From Certhia americana (taxonomy: Eukaryota > Chordata > Aves > Passeriformes > Certhiidae): DNA of 64,000 nucleotides. Location: positions 60,631,126 through 60,695,125 of the forward strand of contig CM031860.1 in the NCBI GenBank assembly GCA_018697195.1, given 5' to 3'. The notes beneath the pieces were generated by a model. It had not been told where the DNA came from. It did not search any database and was given only the letters and a program-made list of their open reading frames with translations. Position 1 is the first letter of the stretch. Every line of letters begins with the position of its first letter. Position numbers and translations under genes: made by a program. This document shows positions 61,801-64,000 of this stretch, one piece after another.

Positions 61801-63258
61801 CAACCTGGGATAGTGCCGAGGGCAGGGGGCTTGGAACGAGAAAGTCTTAAGGTTTTTTCCTATTCAAACAACTCTGTGACTCTTACACCAAATATTTATA
61901 ACCCAATGACCAACTTCCAGCTGCAAAGCACCACCCTGGCTGTTCCGGAGCTGTACAGTCATTCCAGACACATTCTGCTAAAGGCGAGCACATGCAAATA
62001 GCCTCAAGTGATAAATATCTGCCAAAGCCTGGTTTCTGTCTTCTCAACTTCCAGATGAAACTTTCCACAGCCCGGCAAACCCAAAGCCTTTGTTCAGTGG
62101 GAATCAGGTGACCCAAGGACTTTCCAGTCCTACAGAGCAGAGGAAATGCTGCTGCTGCTGCAGGGGGAAAGGCTGGAGCTGCAGAGGGAAGAAGGTACAG
62201 CTTCTCCTTTGCTAAACCGTGTGAACAGAGGGTAATGAACATTGGGACGGAAAGCAGGATATAAAAGTGATCGAATTAGGTTATTTTTTATCAGGCAGCT
62301 GATACACAATCTGGGGTCTTGGCAAAGGAGTCACCCTCACCTATAGATCCCTGTGGCTTCCTAAAGTTGGCCTACTGCTTTACAAAGGCTCCACGGCACA
62401 TCGTCATCCTTATCTCTGCTGATAAGGAGAGGCAAAGGTCCAGGACACACGGCTCGAGTCCCACGGGCACTTCTGCCCTCGGCACCGCGTGTTGTGTCCT
62501 CTTCGTGTCCCACTGTGGGGACAGAAGGGTCCCCTTACACACGAGCGCTGACATCACTGGTGTCCCCACGTTACACACCGGGACACGCCGGTCCCGACCC
62601 TCCGGCCTGCGGGCCCCCCGGGTTCAGGAGGGGCCGCCTGGGAGGCCGCGCCGGGGAAGGCAAGGTCACGTCCTTCCCTGCCGGGGAGCGCGCCTGCCAC
62701 CCATCCATCCGCCATCCGTGTGCGGCCGGCGGGCCCTGCGCGTCCCCACCGAGCCCTCGCCAGCACCCCGGGCTGTGGCCGCGGCTCCCGGCGGTGTCCC
62801 GGGGTCTGGGCCGGGCGCGGCGGAGCGGAGCTGCGGGCCCGACGCGGCCATGGCAGCCGAAACTACAGCCCCCAGCAAGCAACACGGCGTCCCGCCACCA
62901 CGTTAAGGACTCAGAGTCCCGGCGCGCCTTGCGGCGGTGCCTCATTCCGTCCTGCGCTGTCCTGCCGCGGTGCACGCCGGGACTGGTAGTAAACCCCACC
63001 GACCAGCGCCCGCCCTCCGCCTCCGTTGGCAGTCGCGGCCGTCCGTCAAAGGCCGCCCAGCCAATCGCGGCCCGCGCGTGCGGAGTCATTCAGCGCGCGC
63101 CGAGCCGCGGTCACAGGGACTCCCACCTTCCCGCAGGCCCGGCCCGGCCGCACCGGTAGCAGGGCCGGTCATAGCGGGGGTGGAGTCGCGGGACTGCCCC
63201 GGGGAACGCTCACCTGCTTGGCCGCGGCGAGCCCCGCTCGGCGGCACGCCCGCAGCAT
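42807..63258 (-). CDS. IMMT: MICOS complex subunit MIC60 / mitofilin
   Basis: Inner mitochondrial membrane protein that forms the core of the MICOS complex at crista junctions. Minus-strand coding exons in order: 63214-63258, 58497-58573, 57926-58115, 56444-56564, 54206-54286, 53024-53122, 52348-52484, 51260-51363, 49248-49383, 48125-48254, 46393-46407, 45211-45434, 44239-44370, 43739-43868, 42807-43414. They sum to 2229 nt, 742 residues plus TGA (human 758), and all junctions keep frame. The start [15 protein letters not shown] matches the vertebrate MLRAC... start. Layout: presequence 1 to about 45; membrane helix 49-66 ([18 protein letters not shown]); a variable Pro/Ala/Glu linker to about 200; a long coiled coil about 205-500; the C-terminal mitofilin domain to 742, ending GTTQVQ, two residues short of the human end. 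Exon 11 is a 15-nt microexon, and exon 5 has a NAGNAG acceptor. Confidence 0.97.
44239..52484 (-). CDS. IMMT: IMMT exons 7-13: coiled-coil region
   Basis: Exons 52348-52484, 51260-51363, 49248-49383, 48125-48254, 46393-46407, 45211-45434 and 44239-44370 encode residues about 205-497. The sequence is rich in Glu, Lys, Gln and Ala with heptad-like spacing ([60 protein letters not shown]). This long coiled coil projects into the intermembrane space and mediates oligomerisation; the role is family knowledge. Confidence 0.9.
44764..44963 (+). mobile_element. CR1 LINE 3' fragment (plus sense)
   Basis: AGGCACTGGCACAGACTGCC, CAGAGAAGCAGTG, GATGGGGCTTGGAGCAACCT, GGTGTCCCTGCCCATGGCAG and TCTAACCTAAATCATTCTAG follow the CR1 3' end in order. 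In IMMT intron 12, antisense to the gene. Confidence 0.85.
46393..46407 (-). CDS. IMMT: IMMT exon 11, a 15-nt microexon
   Basis: Read on the minus strand: acceptor TTTCTGTTACAG, then AAATAACTGACTTAG, then donor GTGAGT. With the flanking phase (ATG A | ... | CT GGG CAG) it encodes K374, I, T, D, L378 and the first base of A379, giving [15 protein letters not shown] where human has GMSVSDLADKLSTDD. Without it the protein would lose five residues but stay in frame. The flanking introns are 958 and 1717 bp. Confidence 0.93.
49012..49147 (+). mobile_element. Short CR1 LINE tail (plus sense)
   Basis: GGAGTTGGACTCAATGCTCC, then TGTCCCTTCCAACTGAGCAC and ATTCTGTAATTCTATGAAAT, a CR1 terminal segment. 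In IMMT intron 9. Confidence 0.75.
50545..50884 (-). mobile_element. CR1 LINE 3' fragment (minus sense)
   Basis: TTTGGATTGGAAGGGACTTT, CCTGCCATGGACAGGGACAC, GCAGCCTGGCCTGGAACACT, TCACCACCCTCACAGAGAAG and TCTTCTCCAGGCTGAA occur in the expected reverse order. In IMMT intron 8. Confidence 0.88.
51658..51759. repeat. AT-rich palindrome cluster in IMMT intron 7
   Basis: ATTAAAGTACTTTAAT (51658-51673) is a perfect 16-bp palindrome. AGCTTAAT-A-ATTAAGCT (51743-51759) has 8-bp perfect arms. Repeated CTTTAAA/ACTTTAA words lie between them. No coding content is seen. Confidence 0.75.
53136..53161. repeat. 26-nt A homopolymer (poly-U in IMMT pre-mRNA) before exon 6
   Basis: A 26-base A run on the plus strand. 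On the IMMT sense strand this is a 26-nt T tract that ends 13 nt before exon 6 (53024-53122), where it forms an extreme polypyrimidine tract. The run length is likely polymorphic. Confidence 0.85.
54283..54289 (-). promoter_or_regulatory. IMMT: NAGNAG tandem acceptor at IMMT exon 5
   Basis: The minus strand reads ...TCTAACAGCAGGCAAGGCT. The first AG gives exon start 54286 (A-G-K-A-A-A-Q), the second gives 54283 (G-K-A-A-A-Q). Both keep frame with the preceding G from exon 4 and differ by one alanine. Confidence 0.75.
54512..55875 (+). mobile_element. 5'-truncated CR1 LINE with decayed reverse-transcriptase region
   Basis: The largest repeat in the window, about 1.36 kb. After a segment resembling the middle of the CR1 ORF come decayed RT blocks: DFDKAF-like context near 54770, a PQG(x)nLFN-like block at 54945-54985, and a FADD-box remnant (TTTGCTGATGACATCCAGCT) at about 55027. 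Next come HLGGGKP- and [15 protein letters not shown] codons (about 55165, 55370), then the 3' UTR (CTGCCCAGAGAAGCTGTGGC; GGTGTCCTTGCCCTTAGCAG). Frameshifts and stops break the frame repeatedly, so it is dead. In IMMT intron 4, antisense to IMMT. Confidence 0.8.
57926..63258 (-). CDS. IMMT: IMMT exons 1-3: presequence and transmembrane anchor
   Basis: Exon 1 (63214-63258) and exon 2 (58497-58573) encode an Arg-rich, acid-free N-terminus ([15 protein letters not shown], then [17 protein letters not shown]), a classical cleavable mitochondrial presequence with a likely processing region near RGYATHS. Exon 3 (57926-58115) encodes [20 protein letters not shown], a Gly-rich single membrane span with GxxxG-type spacing, then the conserved [20 protein letters not shown]. 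Intron 1 is 4.6 kb, the largest in the gene. Confidence 0.93.
60354..60410 (+). mobile_element. Possible short CR1 LINE tail
   Basis: TTGGACCAGATGATCTTTCT and the following TCTCC resemble the CR1 ...GATGATCTTTAAGGTC segment. Short and diverged. In IMMT intron 1. Confidence 0.35.
61722..61885 (+). mobile_element. CR1 LINE 3' fragment (plus sense), diverged
   Basis: GGTGTGGTGGCTGCCCAGAG, ATCCCTGGAAGCGTCC, CAGGCTGGACAGAACAACCT and a tail with CAAACAACTCTGTGACTCTT follow the CR1 3' end order. In IMMT intron 1. Confidence 0.7.
62480..63213. other. CpG-rich proximal part of IMMT intron 1
   Basis: About 730 bp of GC- and CpG-dense sequence downstream of exon 1. Long open frames are present on both strands (e.g. 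62494-63159 plus, 62571-63089 minus), but they are Pro/Arg/Ala/Gly-rich, have no recognisable domain, and are expected from low stop-codon density in CpG islands. No gene is called. Confidence 0.6.
62862..62990. promoter_or_regulatory. Cluster of three ZNF143-like sites in IMMT intron 1 CpG island
   Basis: Plus strand 62862-62880 reads ACTACAGCCCCCAGCAAGC, plus strand 62909-62928 reads ACTCAGAGTCCCGGCGCGCC, and minus strand 62990-62971 reads ACTACCAGTCCCGGCGTGCA. All resemble ACTACAAYTCCCAGMATGC. They lie about 270-400 bp downstream of the IMMT start codon in transcription sense. The match is by eye and includes mismatches. Confidence 0.5.
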
Positions 63259-63540
63259 GGCTCCGAGCGGCGGCCGGCGCGGCCCGCGGGAAGGCGCCTT
63301 GCGCGGTATCTGCCGGCGCCCGCCTACGCCCCCCCCGTCCGCGCGCACTGCGCCTGCGCGGAGCGCTCCCGTCCGCCAGGGGCACGGCCGCTCGGAACGG
63401 GGCTGGCCGTGGCCAATGGGAGGGCGGGCACGGGCCGCCGCGACGCCGGCGGGGCGGGCGCCGGCGCGCGGGGGCGCGTGCGCAAGAGAAGTTCCGCGCG
63501 CTGCCGGGACTCTCCGGGTGTGGGCGGGCGGACGGAACAG
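63259..63540 (-). promoter_or_regulatory. IMMT CpG-island promoter with NRF1-like and CCAAT motifs
   Basis: Very GC-rich block directly upstream of the IMMT ATG. It contains TGCGCCTGCGC (63349-63359) and GCGCGTGCGCA (63474-63484), both NRF1-like; CCAAT at 63413-63417 on the plus strand; and GC boxes. The CpG-rich zone extends into intron 1 down to about 62480, with another CCAAT at 63061-63065. No TATA box is seen. Confidence 0.7.
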
Positions 63541-63564
63541 AGCTAAAATAAACCAAAAATAAAA

Positions 63565-64000
63565 AACCCTGAATAGGCCGGGCTGGAAAGGATCACGGAT
63601 GGTCGTGGTCAACCTCCCTGCTTAAAAAGGATCGATCTAGAGCACACGGCACGGCCATTGCAACAGAGCGGACTCCTGAGTAGCTCAGGGTGGGAGACTG
63701 CACGCCTCTCTGGGCAATCTGCATCAGTGCTCGGTTCATGCACTGAAAGTTCTTCAAGTGTTAGGTGGAACTTCTGGATCATCTTCCTGCTATTTCTTTT
63801 CTCCCCCCCCTTTTTCCCACACTTTCCCCTTTTATTCCCCATTGTCCGGCACCACCGAGCAGTAGCATCGGTCCCTGCTCCGAGCGATGACAGCACGGAA
63901 ATAAATCCGGCATTGATCCGACCCCTTCAGGTGTCTCTTCCGAGCTGAACAGCCCCAGCTCCCCTGCAGCCTGCCCTAAGGGAAAGAGAGGCACTCCAAG
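63565..64000 (-). mobile_element. CR1 LINE 3' fragment (minus sense), diverged, upstream of IMMT
   Basis: GGCTGGAAAGGATCACGGAT and CAACCTCCCTGC at the start, CCTCTCTGGGCAATCTGCAT in the middle, CCCATTGTCCGGCACCACCG, then TCCGAGCTGAACAGCCCCAG and GGCACTCCAAG at the window end follow the CR1 antisense order. It fills the space upstream of the IMMT CpG island; no gene is visible there. Confidence 0.65.

Larger units (their letters stand above)
58574..62479 (-). other. IMMT intron 1, distal part
   Basis: 3.9 kb of ordinary intron with moderate AT content. CR1 fragments are at about 60354-60410 and 61722-61885. I see no exon-like conserved coding block in the remainder. Confidence 0.6.

Noticed and set aside
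62494..63159. Long open frames on both strands in the IMMT CpG island
   Set aside because: No domain, no splice context, biased composition, and mutually overlapping frames.
63565..64000. Search for MRPL35, the expected next gene on the plus strand
   Set aside because: No MRPL35 coding sequence is recognisable; the stretch reads as a diverged CR1 fragment. In human the two genes are a few kb apart, so it probably lies beyond the window.

Overview
This window looks like a piece of a bird nuclear chromosome. The genes have many short vertebrate-type exons with GT-AG introns. The dispersed repeats are CR1 LINE fragments in both orientations, with no mammalian SINEs, and introns are compact. Two 10-N assembly gaps (21807-21816, 38892-38901) mark a draft assembly. 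I cannot name the species from sequence alone.

Three protein-coding genes fill the window, in the order I recall for human chromosome 2p11.2 (POLR1A - PTCD3 - IMMT). (1) POLR1A, largest subunit of RNA polymerase I, is on the minus strand from the start codon at 24331-24329 to beyond position 1. I placed 32 coding exons (the last cut by the window edge), which join in one open frame of 1595 codons. (2) PTCD3 (mS39, a pentatricopeptide protein of the mitochondrial small ribosomal subunit) is on the plus strand, 24538-41491, in 24 coding exons encoding 680 residues. Its intron 11 carries a box C/D snoRNA that I identify as SNORD94 (U94), the guide for 2'-O-methylation of U6 snRNA C62; the guide spacing points exactly at that nucleotide. 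(3) IMMT (MIC60/mitofilin, the MICOS core) is on the minus strand, 63258-42807, in 15 coding exons encoding 742 residues, one of them a 15-nt microexon.

Regulation: POLR1A and PTCD3 are head to head with only 206 bp between start codons, inside a GC-rich CpG-island promoter. This block contains a 13-bp inverted repeat with a nested hairpin, ZNF143-like sites, an NRF1-like palindrome, and in PTCD3 intron 1 a five-copy 32-bp minisatellite in which every unit carries a YY1-like GCCATCTT. The IMMT promoter region repeats the same vocabulary (ZNF143-like, NRF1-like, CCAAT). PTCD3 and IMMT converge tail to tail with about 125-350 bp between their ends. One promoter therefore serves nucleolar rRNA transcription (Pol I), mitoribosome assembly/translation (PTCD3) and, through an intron, spliceosomal U6 modification (SNORD94).

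Other points: two POLR1A introns use GC-AG rather than GT-AG ends; IMMT has a NAGNAG acceptor and a 26-nt poly(U) tract before a skippable exon; the rest of the intronic DNA is CR1 debris, homopolymer runs, a 9-bp polypyrimidine array and AT-rich palindromes. I see no operon, CRISPR array, toxin system or intact mobile element. The most notable non-coding element is the intronic snoRNA together with the regulatory architecture of the shared promoter.
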